A DNA stretch of 41,856 nt from an uncultured Bacteroidales bacterium. GTDB lineage: Bacteria > Bacteroidota > Bacteroidia > Bacteroidales > P3. Each line of letters begins with the position of its first letter. The first letter of the stretch is position 1. Made by a program: the position numbers and the translations under genes. Under the pieces are notes generated by a model. It made no database searches. It saw only the letters and a list, made by a program, of their open reading frames with translations, and was not told the DNA's origin. Location: assembly GCA_905236645.1 (NCBI GenBank), contig CAJOMZ010000010.1, forward strand, positions 1-41,856, read 5' to 3'. This document shows positions 1 to 9,624 of this stretch, in pieces.

Positions 1-439
1 CCAAGCGTATCGAGGTGTGGAACGATGTGTCGGGCGGCAGGTACGACAGATGGCCGAATGTCTCGGGGTCGGTGCCCGGTCCTTTGATGACAAAGTTGTT
101 TGCGTGGTCAAGATTGTTGTGTATATCCCTTGATGTGGAACGCGTGCTGCTGTTGTCCAGAAGGATGTTGCAGGCACTGCTGCTTGGATTGTTCGAAGTG
201 CCCTCAAGGTTTGCTGCCTGTATGGTCTGGTTGTATGTTCCGCCTTCCGAATAACAGGTACTTGCCGCCTCGTTTCTCGAGCCTGTATATCCCGTCCATT
301 TCTCCCCGTGCGAACCGCTGAGGGTGAAGTTGGCAGGGTTCTTCAGGCCAATGCAATTGGGGTTTGTCTGCCCCGTGTATTGTGCATTAGCGCCAAGGCA
401 GCATACGAACATTGCCACATAAAAGATAAGTCTTCTCAT
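1..439 (-). CDS. Secreted/surface protein, N-terminal part (runs off window edge)
   Basis: Open frame on minus strand from ATG at 439 to window edge: MRRLIFYVAMFVCCLGANAQYTGQTNPNCIG...; clear signal peptide with ANAQ cleavage region; not in ORF track because it has no stop in the window. Confidence 0.7.
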   Translation of the reverse strand, partial: MRRLIFYVAMFVCCLGANAQYTGQTNPNCIGLKNPANFTLSGSHGEKWTGYTGSRNEAASTCYSEGGTYNQTIQAANLEGTSNNPSSSACNILLDNSSTRSTSRDIHNNLDHANNFVIKGPGTDPETFGHLSYLPPDTSFHTSIRL

Positions 440-868
440 TTTATTCGTTTTTGAGCGGGTTCAATATAATTCACTTTTAAGCTTCCGACAGGGGCAGAAC
501 CCTCAACCCCAAGCGTCCGCAATGTCTCTTTGACGGTGCAAAAGTACAAAAAAGTTTTGATTTGACAGTGATTATTATATATCTTTTCCCATCACCATTG
601 AAAGAGAAAATTAAGCATCTGATTCCAAGCACGTTTAAACACAACCCATTCCTACGTAAAACCGATGCATTCCGTTTCGGCGTATTGAAACCAAATGGGT
701 CAAAGACCGACTGATGGTAAAATAAACCCCGAACAATGTCTCTTGATGCCATCCTCGTATTTCTTTCAGCAGCCTGTCGACCATTCCAAGACCGACACAA
801 GGAAATGTTAAAATTTAACAATTCCAAGGCAAAATTTCCGCCAAGGCAACTACGTGATTTCCATATAC

Positions 869-934
869 CAAACTCCTACCAAAGTTTAGTCAAAGTCTTA
901 TCAAAGTTTTACCAAAGACTACTTCAGTGAACTT
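869..934. repeat. 11-bp tandem array, consensus CAAAGTYTWNT (about 5 units)
   Basis: caaactcctac|caaagtttagt|caaagtcttat|caaagttttac|caaagactact|tcagtgaactt, all 11 bp. Confidence 0.75.
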
Positions 935-1268
935 TAATAGGAATTTAATCAGGCTTTTATAAAGCCAACACATAGCGAAAGTATAGACCAATCAGCGTGT
1001 GTATTTTGCGGACACTGACAATCAGCAACTTACAAATGTTAAGAAAAGTTAAGAGATGTTAAGTTCTACGTACAACAAATGTTAATATTTAGTTAAATTT
1101 TAACATTTAGAGGCATTTCAATCTGATTTGCAGCGTTCAGGAAAGAGCGTGAAAAGTTTGATGAATTTTAAATGCGTAAATAAATATCATACAACACATT
1201 ATGCTTTCGCAGCACAGGGCGGACACACTATTTTCAGGGCAAAAGCATTAGAATTCAAATAAAATGCG

Positions 1269-1278
1269 TATATTTGCA
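1269..1278 (+). promoter_or_regulatory. Bacteroidetes -7 promoter element for mutB
   Basis: TATATTTGCA about 40 nt upstream of ATG at 1319. Confidence 0.5.
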
Positions 1279-1318
1279 TTTCATTCTACTCACCGAAAAA
1301 ACAACTAATATACTGATA

Positions 1319-3472
1319 ATGAGACCCAAGTTTTCAAATGTTGATTTCAAGGCCCGTAGCGATTCGCGTGAAAGCTTCGAGCAATGGGAAAAAGAGAACC
1401 ATATTGAGAAAAACTGGACTACGCCCGAGCAGATTGACGTCAAGCCCGTTTATGGCAAGGAAGATCTGGCCGGAATGGAGCATCTTAACTATGCTGCCGG
1501 CATAGCGCCGTTCCTTCGCGGTCCCTATTCCACGATGTATGTTATGCGTCCGTGGACGGTGCGCCAGTACGCCGGTTTCTCGACCGCCGAGGAGAGCAAC
1601 GCCTTCTACCGCCGCAACATCGCCGCCGGCCAGAAAGGTCTGTCGGTGGCCTTCGACCTGGCCACTCACCGTGGCTACGACTCTGACCACGAGCGCGTTG
1701 TGGGCGACGTCGGCAAGGCTGGCGTGGCCGTGGACAGCATCCTCGATATGAAAATTCTGTTCGACCAGATTCCGCTCGACAAGATGAGCGTGTCGATGAC
1801 TATGAACGGCGCCGTGCTGCCCGTTCTGGCTTTCTACATCATCGCCGCCGAGGAGCAGGGCGTGAAGCAGGAGCAGCTGCAGGGCACCATCCAGAACGAC
1901 ATCCTGAAGGAGTTTATGGTGCGCAACACCTACATCTACCCTCCCCTGCCGTCGATGAAGATTATCGCCGACATCTTCGAATACACGTCGAAGAATATGC
2001 CTAAGTTCAACAGCATTTCGATTTCGGGCTACCATATGCAGGAAGCCGGCGCCACTGCCGACATCGAGCTGGCCTACACTCTGGCCGACGGCCTCGAGTA
2101 TCTGCGCGCCGGCATCAACGCCGGTATGAGCGTCGACGACTTCGCGCCGCGCCTGTCGTTCTTCTGGGGCGTGGGTATGAACCATTTTATGGAGATTGCC
2201 AAGATGCGCGCCGCACGTATGCTGTGGGCCAAGCTCGTCAAGCAGTTCAACCCGCAGAACCCCAAATCGCTGGCTCTGCGCACCCACTGCCAGACGTCGG
2301 GCTGGTCGCTGACCGAGCAGGATCCTTTCAACAACGTGGCCCGCACCTGCATCGAGGCTATGGGCGCCGCCCTGGGACACACCCAGTCGCTGCACACCAA
2401 CGCCCTCGACGAGGCCATAGCCCTGCCCACCGACTTCAGCGCCCGCATTGCACGCAACACGCAGCTCTACATTCAGGAAGAGACCAACGTGTGCCGCGTG
2501 GTCGACCCCTGGGCCGGCAGCTACTACGTCGAGACCCTGACCCACGAGCTGGCACACCGTGCCTGGGCTCACATCCAGGAGGTTGAGAAGCTCGGCGGTA
2601 TGGCCAAGGCCATTGAGAGCGGCATCCCCAAGATGCGCATCGAAGAGGCTTCGGCACGCAAACAGAGCCGCATCGACTCGAATGTCGACACCATTGTGGG
2701 TATCAACAAATACCGTCTCGACCACGAGGATCCTATCGACACCCTCGAGGTGGACAACACCGCCGTTCGCGAGGCCCAGCTGAAACGCCTGGCCAAGCTG
2801 CGCGCCGAGCGCAACAACGAAGATGTGCAGGCCGCCCTCGACGCCCTGACACACTGCGCCGAGACAGGCAAGGGCAATCTGCTCGAGCTCTCTATAGACG
2901 CCGCACGCAAGCGCGCCTCGCTGGGTGAGATAAGCTATGCCCTCGAGAAAGTTTACGGCCGTTACAAAGCAAAAATCAATCTGATTACCAACGTGTACAG
3001 TTCACAAACCAAAGACAGCGAGCTTTTCAAGAAAGCTCAGGCCCTCACCGATGAATTTGCGAAACTCGAGGGTCGCCGCCCGCGTATTATGATTGCCAAG
3101 ATGGGCCAGGACGGTCACGACCGTGGCGCCAAAGTGGTTGCCACAGGCTATGCCGACCTCGGATTCGACGTTGATATGGGACCGCTGTTCCAGACCCCCG
3201 CAGAGGCCGCAAAACAGGCCGTGGAGAACGACGTACACATCCTGGGCGTCAGTTCGCTGGCCGCAGGCCACAAGACGCTGGTGCCACAAGTGATTGAAGA
3301 ACTCAAGAAACTTGGCCGCGAGGACATTATGGTCACCGTCGGTGGCGTTATCCCGCCGCAGGACTACGATTTCCTCTTCAAGGCCGGTGCCGCCGCCATC
3401 TTCGGCCCAGGCACAGTGATCAGCGTCAGCGCCATCAAGATGATGGAGCTGCTGCTCGCCGCACGAAAGTAA
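1319..3472 (+). CDS. mutB: Methylmalonyl-CoA mutase large (catalytic, B12-binding) subunit
   Basis: [10 protein letters not shown]...[25 protein letters not shown]-terminal cobalamin motif [10 protein letters not shown] (DxHxxG). Confidence 0.95.
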   Translation: MRPKFSNVDFKARSDSRESFEQWEKENHIEKNWTTPEQIDVKPVYGKEDLAGMEHLNYAAGIAPFLRGPYSTMYVMRPWTVRQYAGFSTAEESNAFYRRNIAAGQKGLSVAFDLATHRGYDSDHERVVGDVGKAGVAVDSILDMKILFDQIPLDKMSVSMTMNGAVLPVLAFYIIAAEEQGVKQEQLQGTIQNDILKEFMVRNTYIYPPLPSMKIIADIFEYTSKNMPKFNSISISGYHMQEAGATADIELAYTLADGLEYLRAGINAGMSVDDFAPRLSFFWGVGMNHFMEIAKMRAARMLWAKLVKQFNPQNPKSLALRTHCQTSGWSLTEQDPFNNVARTCIEAMGAALGHTQSLHTNALDEAIALPTDFSARIARNTQLYIQEETNVCRVVDPWAGSYYVETLTHELAHRAWAHIQEVEKLGGMAKAIESGIPKMRIEEASARKQSRIDSNVDTIVGINKYRLDHEDPIDTLEVDNTAVREAQLKRLAKLRAERNNEDVQAALDALTHCAETGKGNLLELSIDAARKRASLGEISYALEKVYGRYKAKINLITNVYSSQTKDSELFKKAQALTDEFAKLEGRRPRIMIAKMGQDGHDRGAKVVATGYADLGFDVDMGPLFQTPAEAAKQAVENDVHILGVSSLAAGHKTLVPQVIEELKKLGREDIMVTVGGVIPPQDYDFLFKAGAAAIFGPGTVISVSAIKMMELLLAARK

Positions 3473-3499
3473 GGCTTATAAAAGCATCGTTTCATAATG

Positions 3500-3534
3500 A
3501 AGCCCCGTGCAGTGATGCACGGGGCTTTCTTTTT
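3500..3534. terminator. Rho-independent terminator between convergent genes
   Basis: aagccccgtgc-agtgat-gcacggggctt followed by T-rich tract. Confidence 0.85.
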
Positions 3535-3561
3535 GCTGTAAAGGACAGGGAAACGCGGCTG

Positions 3562-4296
3562 CTATTTCTTCAATGGCGGCTTGGAGTTCATTATCTCCTG
3601 CATCATCTCGACCGAGCGCTGGTTGCCGTTCTGCTCGAAACGAGGCATCGTGGAGACTATCATAAAAAACGCAAATCCGATAAGAACCAGGCCCACACAT
3701 TTGTTGAAAATCTTCAGGAACCTGTAGGTTATGATACTTTGCAGAAGCGACGCAAGCTTGCATTTAAGGACATCCATACTAAGAGTGGCCGACAAAACGC
3801 CGCCGAAGAAAAGGTAACGCTGGCCCAATGATATGTCGCTCTCGCCGCATATCAGTATTGTTACAAGAGTGGCCCAGTAAAGCCAGATGACAGGATTGAA
3901 GAAGTTGAGTGTCAGGCCGCGCAGGTAGAAGCTCAGGCGTGAGGGAGGCTGCACATTCCGGAAGTTTATCTTGTCCGTCTCGCTTGCCTCGGCAGCGTGG
4001 CGCGTCTTAAGAAACATCGTATAGAAGCCGAAACTGGCCACTACGCCAGCGCCCACATATACAAGCCAACGGTTGTTGAGCAACAGGATCATCTCCTCCA
4101 TAGGTATGTTTCTGGATATGAGAAGCAGTGTCGTCACAATAAGTATATCGCTCGCGCTGACGCCATAGGCAAAAGGGACGGCATTACGGAAACCGTAATG
4201 CAAACTTGCCTGTAGCTGAGAGAAAAAAGCAGGACCGAAGCTGAAGAACAGCGACAGCGCAATGCCTCCAAGTATGCCTAATAGAAACAGTCCCAT
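3562..4296 (-). CDS. LysE/RhtB-family exporter
   Basis: 244 aa, MGLFLLGILGGIALSLFFSFGPAFFSQLQASLHYG..., multiple TM helices, LysE-like. Confidence 0.75.
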   Translation of the reverse strand: MGLFLLGILGGIALSLFFSFGPAFFSQLQASLHYGFRNAVPFAYGVSASDILIVTTLLLISRNIPMEEMILLLNNRWLVYVGAGVVASFGFYTMFLKTRHAAEASETDKINFRNVQPPSRLSFYLRGLTLNFFNPVIWLYWATLVTILICGESDISLGQRYLFFGGVLSATLSMDVLKCKLASLLQSIITYRFLKIFNKCVGLVLIGFAFFMIVSTMPRFEQNGNQRSVEMMQEIMNSKPPLKK

Positions 4297-4400
4297 TTTT
4301 GGTTAAAATAATATAAAAAACGTCAATACCCATTAAATATTGCATTACAAGCAAAAAATAGCAACTTTTTTACGTCATACGGTTGAGGATGCCGTTTTTT

Positions 4401-4413
4401 TAGTACTTTTGCA
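4401..4413 (+). promoter_or_regulatory. Bacteroidetes -7 promoter element
   Basis: TAGTACTTTTGCA; identical 13-mer at 24552. Confidence 0.6.
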
Positions 4414-4448
4414 TAATAATTACCAACCCCGAAAACGAACAAAAAGCC

Positions 4449-5279
4449 TTGAACGAAAACGAAATAGTAAGCGAAGAGATACTTGAGGCAATGGGCATCA
4501 GCAGGCCTGCATACGAGGAGGTCCAGACCATTATAGGCCGGTTGCCCACCGTAGACGAGCTGAGCACGCTGCTGGCTATGTGGCAGTCGCAAGGCGAGCG
4601 TCAGGGACTGCTTTCGTGGTTGAAAGGGCAGCCGCACGCCGCCGAGCGCCACGAATACCTTGAGAACGACCTCGAGCCACAGAGCAAAGAGATCAAGGAG
4701 CCTCGCGTCAAGGAGTGCATCGCCATTGCAAAGGCAATGTTTGGAGGCCAAGAGCCTGCAGCTGACAACATCCACGCACACACGGAAGGAGAGCGGCAGA
4801 CAGGCGTGCACCGAGGCGACGCGCTTTATATGATTGGCGACGTGTCGGAATTCTTTGTCGACTCGGAATACGGACGCAAGTATCTGCATCTGGTCAGCGA
4901 CCCCATATCGATGGACAACGAGCAGGAAACCGCCGACTATCTGGCCCTGATACTCGACAGCCTCAAGGAAAACGGCACCCTATTCGACTTTCGGCGTATC
5001 ACGTCGGGTGGCCTGTTCGGGACCCTGCTCGACATCACCTCACCCGCAGCGTTGGGGTTCGACATCCTCACCTGCCGTGAGGTACGCCTCGACGCCTTTC
5101 TCTTCGGCGAACAAGGAGTGCGGTTCATAGCCACCACCGACGAGCCTAAGGAAGACTTCTTCCTGCAAAAACTTACCGAGGCGCGCGTCAACTGTTGCTT
5201 CCTTGGCCGCGCCACCAAAGGCCGTATCCTCGTCGACGGAATGGATTTCGGCAGCATCAACCGATACAACAAGCACTAA
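4449..5279 (+). CDS. PurL/AIR-synthase-like protein lacking the catalytic core domain (linker plus AIRS_C-like domain), TTG start
   Basis: GISRPAYEEVQTIIGRLPTVDELSTLLAMW resembles PurL linker; ITSGGLFGTLLDITS...LDAFLFGEQGVRFIATT resembles AIRS_C. Confidence 0.7.
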   Translation: MNENEIVSEEILEAMGISRPAYEEVQTIIGRLPTVDELSTLLAMWQSQGERQGLLSWLKGQPHAAERHEYLENDLEPQSKEIKEPRVKECIAIAKAMFGGQEPAADNIHAHTEGERQTGVHRGDALYMIGDVSEFFVDSEYGRKYLHLVSDPISMDNEQETADYLALILDSLKENGTLFDFRRITSGGLFGTLLDITSPAALGFDILTCREVRLDAFLFGEQGVRFIATTDEPKEDFFLQKLTEARVNCCFLGRATKGRILVDGMDFGSINRYNKH

Positions 5280-5280
5280 A

Positions 5281-5308
5281 CCCAAATCGGTCATTAGACC
5301 GATTTGGG
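5281..5308. terminator. Inverted repeat/terminator
   Basis: cccaaatcggtc-atta-gaccgatttggg, 12-bp perfect stem. Confidence 0.8.
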
Positions 5309-5310
5309 AT

Positions 5311-5346
5311 AAAAAGAGCGGCAATCTGTGCAGATTGCCGCTTTTT
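5311..5346. terminator. Bidirectional terminator
   Basis: aaaaag agcggcaatctg-tg-cagattgccgct ttttc between convergent genes. Confidence 0.85.
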
Positions 5347-5402
5347 CACACATAAATCTATCTTCAGGAGTTTTGCACACCAGCGGAGCGTGCGCTCCAG
5401 CC

Positions 5403-5756
5403 TTAGCGTCTTTTCTCCTTGATACGAGCTTTCTTACCTGTAAGATCGCGGAGATAGAAGATTCTGGCTCTGCGAACGGCACCACGCTTGTTGACATCGA
5501 TCTGCTCGATGAAAGGCGAAGCGATGGGGAATATTCTTTCAACTCCGACGCCGTTGGTAATCTTACGGACAGTAAAGGTTTCAGTAGAACCACTTCCGGA
5601 ACGCTGCAGAACGACACCCTGGAAATTCTGGATACGCTCTTTGTTGCCTTCCTTAATCTTGTAATGGACAGTGATGGTATCTCCAGCCTTAAATTCGGGG
5701 AACGACTTGCGCTCCACCAAATTCTCTACATATTGCATTATTTCTGTTTTTCCCAT
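5403..5756 (-). CDS. rplS: 50S ribosomal protein L19
   Basis: [38 protein letters not shown]. Confidence 0.97.
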   Translation of the reverse strand: MGKTEIMQYVENLVERKSFPEFKAGDTITVHYKIKEGNKERIQNFQGVVLQRSGSGSTETFTVRKITNGVGVERIFPIASPFIEQIDVNKRGAVRRARIFYLRDLTGKKARIKEKRR

Positions 5757-5785
5757 TTCATTAAAGTTTTTACAGGTTCAACACA

Positions 5786-6133
5786 TTATTTCTTTACCAT
5801 CTTGACAACTGCACTGAAAGCCTCAGGGTTGTTCATAGCCAGGTCGGCCAGAACTTTACGGTTCAGCTCGATATTGTTCTTGTGCAATTCGCCCATAAAT
5901 ACGGAATAAGAGATACCGTTGATGCGGCAACCGGCATTGATACGGTTAATCCACAGTGCACGGAACTCTCTCTTTTTGTTTTTCCTGTCGCGATAAGCGT
6001 AGGTCTGACCTTTTTCCCATTTATTCTTGGCTACTGTCCAAACGTTTTTACCTCTGCCCCAGTAACCTTTGGTACGGTTGAGGATTTTCTTTCTGCGTGC
6101 TCTTGAAGCAACTGCATTTACTGATCTTGGCAT
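5786..6133 (-). CDS. rplT: 50S ribosomal protein L20
   Basis: [30 protein letters not shown]... Confidence 0.98.
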   Translation of the reverse strand: MPRSVNAVASRARRKKILNRTKGYWGRGKNVWTVAKNKWEKGQTYAYRDRKNKKREFRALWINRINAGCRINGISYSVFMGELHKNNIELNRKVLADLAMNNPEAFSAVVKMVKK

Positions 6134-6269
6134 AAATACTAATTTTTTTTCATTTCAGCGGCGGAAGCGACATTGCGCCGATGCGTCTGTTGCCACATTC
6201 CAACAATATCTTTCCGCTCTTTGGTGCTGTAAATAATGGTTAATTACTCCGTTAATTCGGCGGGATGGA

Positions 6270-6473
6270 TTACATACCGCTACCTAAAAGCATTCTTTTC
6301 ACTCGCTGCTCGTCATCGCGGCTCACCAAAGTGGTGTGGTCGAGATTACGCTTCTGCGTTGTCTCCTTCTTGGTAAGAATGTGGCTGTGATAAGCGTGCT
6401 TTCTTTTAATCTTACCAGTGCCGGTGAAAGCGAAACGCTTTTTGGCACTTGCTTTAGTTTTTAATCTTGGCAT
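6270..6473 (-). CDS. rpmI: 50S ribosomal protein L35
   Basis: [36 protein letters not shown]. Confidence 0.98.
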   Translation of the reverse strand: MPRLKTKASAKKRFAFTGTGKIKRKHAYHSHILTKKETTQKRNLDHTTLVSRDDEQRVKRMLLGSGM

Positions 6474-6533
6474 TACTTTACTGTTTTTAAAGGTTTAAAA
6501 GATGATATAAAGATAGAAATATGTGTTTCTCTG

Positions 6534-7046
6534 TTACTTTTTGGGTGCTATGAGCATCATCATACGCTTGCCTTCGAGCTTAGGCATCTGCTCCGGCTTG
6601 CCGTACTCGAGCAAGGCCTCGGCGAACTTGAGCAGCTGCGCCTCGCCCTGCTCCTTGTAGAGGATTGAGCGTCCCTTGAAGAAGATGTCCACCTTCACCT
6701 TGTTGCCCTCCTTGAGGAAGCGGATGGCGTGGTTCAGCTTGAACTCGAAATCGTGGTCGTCGGTCTGTGGACTGAGGCGGATCTCCTTGATAACCACCTT
6801 GCTCGACTTGGCTTTCATCTCCTTCTGCTTCTTTTTCAGCTCGTAGGCGAACTTCTGGTAGTCGATAATCTTACAGACTGGCGGCTGGGCGTTGGGCGAT
6901 ATCTCCACGAGGTCAAGGCCCTGGTCGTAAGCCATTTTCAGTGCGTCGCGAGTGTCCATAATGGTAGGTTCCATACCTTCTCCGACGACGCGCACTACTG
7001 GAGCCGCGATATTGTCATTGATGTTGTGGTCGGGCTCCTTTTTCAC
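6534..7046 (-). CDS. infC: Translation initiation factor IF-3 (track start is GTG; in-frame AUA candidate start at 7100)
   Basis: [33 protein letters not shown]...[14 protein letters not shown]. Confidence 0.96.
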   Translation of the reverse strand: MKKEPDHNINDNIAAPVVRVVGEGMEPTIMDTRDALKMAYDQGLDLVEISPNAQPPVCKIIDYQKFAYELKKKQKEMKAKSSKVVIKEIRLSPQTDDHDFEFKLNHAIRFLKEGNKVKVDIFFKGRSILYKEQGEAQLLKFAEALLEYGKPEQMPKLEGKRMMMLIAPKK

Positions 7047-7163
7047 AGGGCCGCGGCTGCGCTGGCCCTTGTTTGGCTGAGGTTTTAATGGTGCTGCTAT
7101 AACTTGTTTCTCCTATTTTCTGCAGACTCTGAAGCCATCGGAATCTGCAATTTAATTAATTGT

Positions 7164-9095
7164 TTATAAGACTTTTTCTATTTCTTCACTAATCATTTTC
7201 GCGAAGGCCTCCGGGGTCATAGCGCCCATATCGCCGGCTCCCTGACGGCGCACCGACACGGTGCCCTCGCCCACTTCCTTCTCGCCCATAATGAGCATAA
7301 ACGGGTATTTGCCCAGCTCGGCGTCGCGTATCTTGCGGCCGATCTTCTCGCTGCGCTCATCGATGATGCCGCGAAGGTCCATATCCTCGAGCTTGGCAAG
7401 CATTGCGCGCGCGTCGTCCACGTACTTCTCGCTGACGGGCAGAATGATGAACTGCTCGGGGGTGAGCCACAGCGGGAACTTGCCACCGGTGTGCTCTATC
7501 AGCACAGCGCAGAAGCGCTCCATCGAGCCGAACGGCGCACGGTGGATCATCACCGGGCGGTGCTTCTGGTTGTCGCTGCCGATATACTCAAGCTCAAAGC
7601 GCTCGGGCAGGTTGTAGTCGACCTGGATGGTGCCCAGCTGCCAACGGCGGCCCAGGGCGTCCTTGACCATAAAGTCGAGCTTCGGACCGTAGAAGGCGGC
7701 CTCGCCGTATTCCACCTTGGCCGGCAGGTTCTTCTCCTTGCAGGCCTCCACGATGGCGGCCTCGGCCTTGGCCCAGTTCTCGTCGCTGCCCACATACTTG
7801 GCGGTGTCGTTGGGGTCGCGCAGCGAAATCTGTGCCTCGAAGTTCTCGAAGCTCAGCGCCTTGAATATTATCTCGATGATTTCCATCACCTTGATGAACT
7901 CATCCTTGACCTGGTCGGGGCGGCAGAAGATGTGGGCGTCGTCCTGCGTGAACGAGCGCACGCGGGTCAGTCCGTGCAGCTCGCCGCTCTGCTCATAGCG
8001 ATAAACCGTGCCGAACTCGGCCAGGCGCAGAGGCAGGTCCTTGTACGAGCGCGGCTCATTCTTGTATATCATACAGTGATGCGGGCAGTTCATCGGTTTC
8101 AGCAGGTACTCCTCGCCCTCTTCCGGAGTGGTGATGGGGCGGAAGCTGTCGGCGCCGTAGTGGTCCCAGTGGCCGCTGGTCACATAGAGCTGCTTGCCGC
8201 CGATGTGCGGAGTGATAACCTGCTTGTAGCCATATCGTTTCTGAATCTTCGACAGGAAAGCCTGGAGGCGCATCCTCAATTCAGTGCCCTTCGGCAGCCA
8301 GATGGGGAGGCCTTTGCCCACTATGTCGTTGAACATAAAGAGGTTCAGCTCCTTGCCCAGCTTGCGATGGTCGCGTTTCTTGGCTTCTTCAAGCATAACG
8401 AGATACTCGTCCAGTTCCTTCTTCTTGGGGAACGAGATGGCATAGACGCGCGTCAGCTGCGGACGGTGTTCGTCGCCGCGCCAGTAGGCGCCCGCCAGGT
8501 TGATAAGCTTGACAGCCTTGATGGGGCTGAAGTCGACCAGGTGCGGACCGCGGCAGAGGTCGGTGAACGTGCCGCTCTCGTAGAAGCTGATTTCGCCGTC
8601 GTTGAGTTCGCTGATGCGCTCCAGCTTGTACTGGTCGCCCTTCTTGGTGAAGAAGTCGATGGCCTCGGCCTTGCTCACCTCGCGGCGCGTGATGGGCGTC
8701 TTGGCCTGCACCAGCTCCATCATACGCTTCTCAATCTTGGGGAAATCTTCGCTCGACACCTGATAGTCCATAAAGTCGATGTCGTAGTAGAAACCGTTTT
8801 CGATGGCAGGTCCAAAGCCGAACTTGATGCCTGGATAAAGCTGCTCCAAAGCCGTAGCCAGAAGGTGGGCCGAAGTGTGCCAGAACGTGTCCTTGCCCTC
8901 CTCGTCGTTCCAAGTCAGCAGCTGCACGGTAGCATCCTCGTTGACAGGACGATAGAGTTCAACAACCTTGTCATTCACCTTTGCCGAGAGCACGTTGCGC
9001 GCCAGGCCCTCGCTAATGCTTTTGGCAATGTCGAGAGGTGTCACGCCTGCCTCATATTGGCGGACCGAGCCGTCAGGAAACGTTATATTTATCAT
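7164..9095 (-). CDS. thrS: Threonyl-tRNA synthetase
   Basis: 643 aa; TGS domain [17 protein letters not shown]; class II aaRS motifs; thrS-infC-rpmI-rplT order. Confidence 0.98.
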   Translation of the reverse strand: MINITFPDGSVRQYEAGVTPLDIAKSISEGLARNVLSAKVNDKVVELYRPVNEDATVQLLTWNDEEGKDTFWHTSAHLLATALEQLYPGIKFGFGPAIENGFYYDIDFMDYQVSSEDFPKIEKRMMELVQAKTPITRREVSKAEAIDFFTKKGDQYKLERISELNDGEISFYESGTFTDLCRGPHLVDFSPIKAVKLINLAGAYWRGDEHRPQLTRVYAISFPKKKELDEYLVMLEEAKKRDHRKLGKELNLFMFNDIVGKGLPIWLPKGTELRMRLQAFLSKIQKRYGYKQVITPHIGGKQLYVTSGHWDHYGADSFRPITTPEEGEEYLLKPMNCPHHCMIYKNEPRSYKDLPLRLAEFGTVYRYEQSGELHGLTRVRSFTQDDAHIFCRPDQVKDEFIKVMEIIEIIFKALSFENFEAQISLRDPNDTAKYVGSDENWAKAEAAIVEACKEKNLPAKVEYGEAAFYGPKLDFMVKDALGRRWQLGTIQVDYNLPERFELEYIGSDNQKHRPVMIHRAPFGSMERFCAVLIEHTGGKFPLWLTPEQFIILPVSEKYVDDARAMLAKLEDMDLRGIIDERSEKIGRKIRDAELGKYPFMLIMGEKEVGEGTVSVRRQGAGDMGAMTPEAFAKMISEEIEKVL

Positions 9096-9386
9096 TTTCT
9101 AAATGTTTTCTATTAACAACAATCGTTCATAACAAACTCATACAAAAGAAGATACACCATCAAAAGGCCTTCATTTGCACACGTTTGCAAGATGCAAAGA
9201 TATACAAAACCAACATACTGGCAAAATTTATTTTTCGCTGCCGCATTATTTTGTCCTCCAAACCCTTTGCGCCGCCGCAGGCGCCGGCCTGCAACCGCCC
9301 CGAAGCGCAAGGCGCCGCTCCGCCCCTGCCCGGCCGCGTCGCCTCAGCGACGCTCACGCACTGTGAAAACAACGCTCCTCCTCCCT

Positions 9387-9503
9387 ACCAACACCGCTCG
9401 TTGTCCAGTCGTTGTCCAGTTGTTGTCCAGTTGTTGTCCAGTCATTGACTGGACAACCACTGGACAACAACTGGACAACGACTGGACAACGAGCGGTGTT
9501 GGT
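9387..9503. repeat. 117-bp near-perfect palindrome, 4 + 4 inverted 11-bp units (YGTTGTCCAGT)
   Basis: Left units 9399-9442, right units 9448-9491, outer arms accaacaccgct/agcggtgttggt; one mismatch (9432/9458) in 58-bp arms. Confidence 0.95.
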
Positions 9504-9548
9504 CCCTTCCAAAACGGGCCTTGAAACGGACAAAACACTATGAGGAAC

Positions 9549-9580
9549 GCCGCCGTTCCCATAGCGTCGGGAGCGGCGGC
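9549..9580. terminator. GC-rich hairpin downstream of nrdJ, possible terminator
   Basis: gccgccgttccc-atagcgtc-gggagcggcggc, 11/12 stem. Confidence 0.45.
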
Positions 9581-9624
9581 ATTCGCTTGATATTCTGGAT
9601 AATTATTGCCTAACCCATTGACAA

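Noticed and set aside
477-827. 116-aa minus-strand ORF
   Set aside because: No recognisable domain or promoter; treated as intergenic although a repeat-derived origin is possible.
1334-2854. 506-aa minus-strand ORF opposite mutB
   Set aside because: Antisense shadow of a clear mutB frame in GC-rich DNA; no recognisable domain.
7491-9116. 541-aa plus-strand ORF opposite thrS
   Set aside because: Antisense shadow of thrS; composition typical of reverse-frame translation.
9399-9491. CRISPR array
   Set aside because: Units are only 11 bp with no spacers and are arranged as an inverted pair; not a CRISPR architecture.
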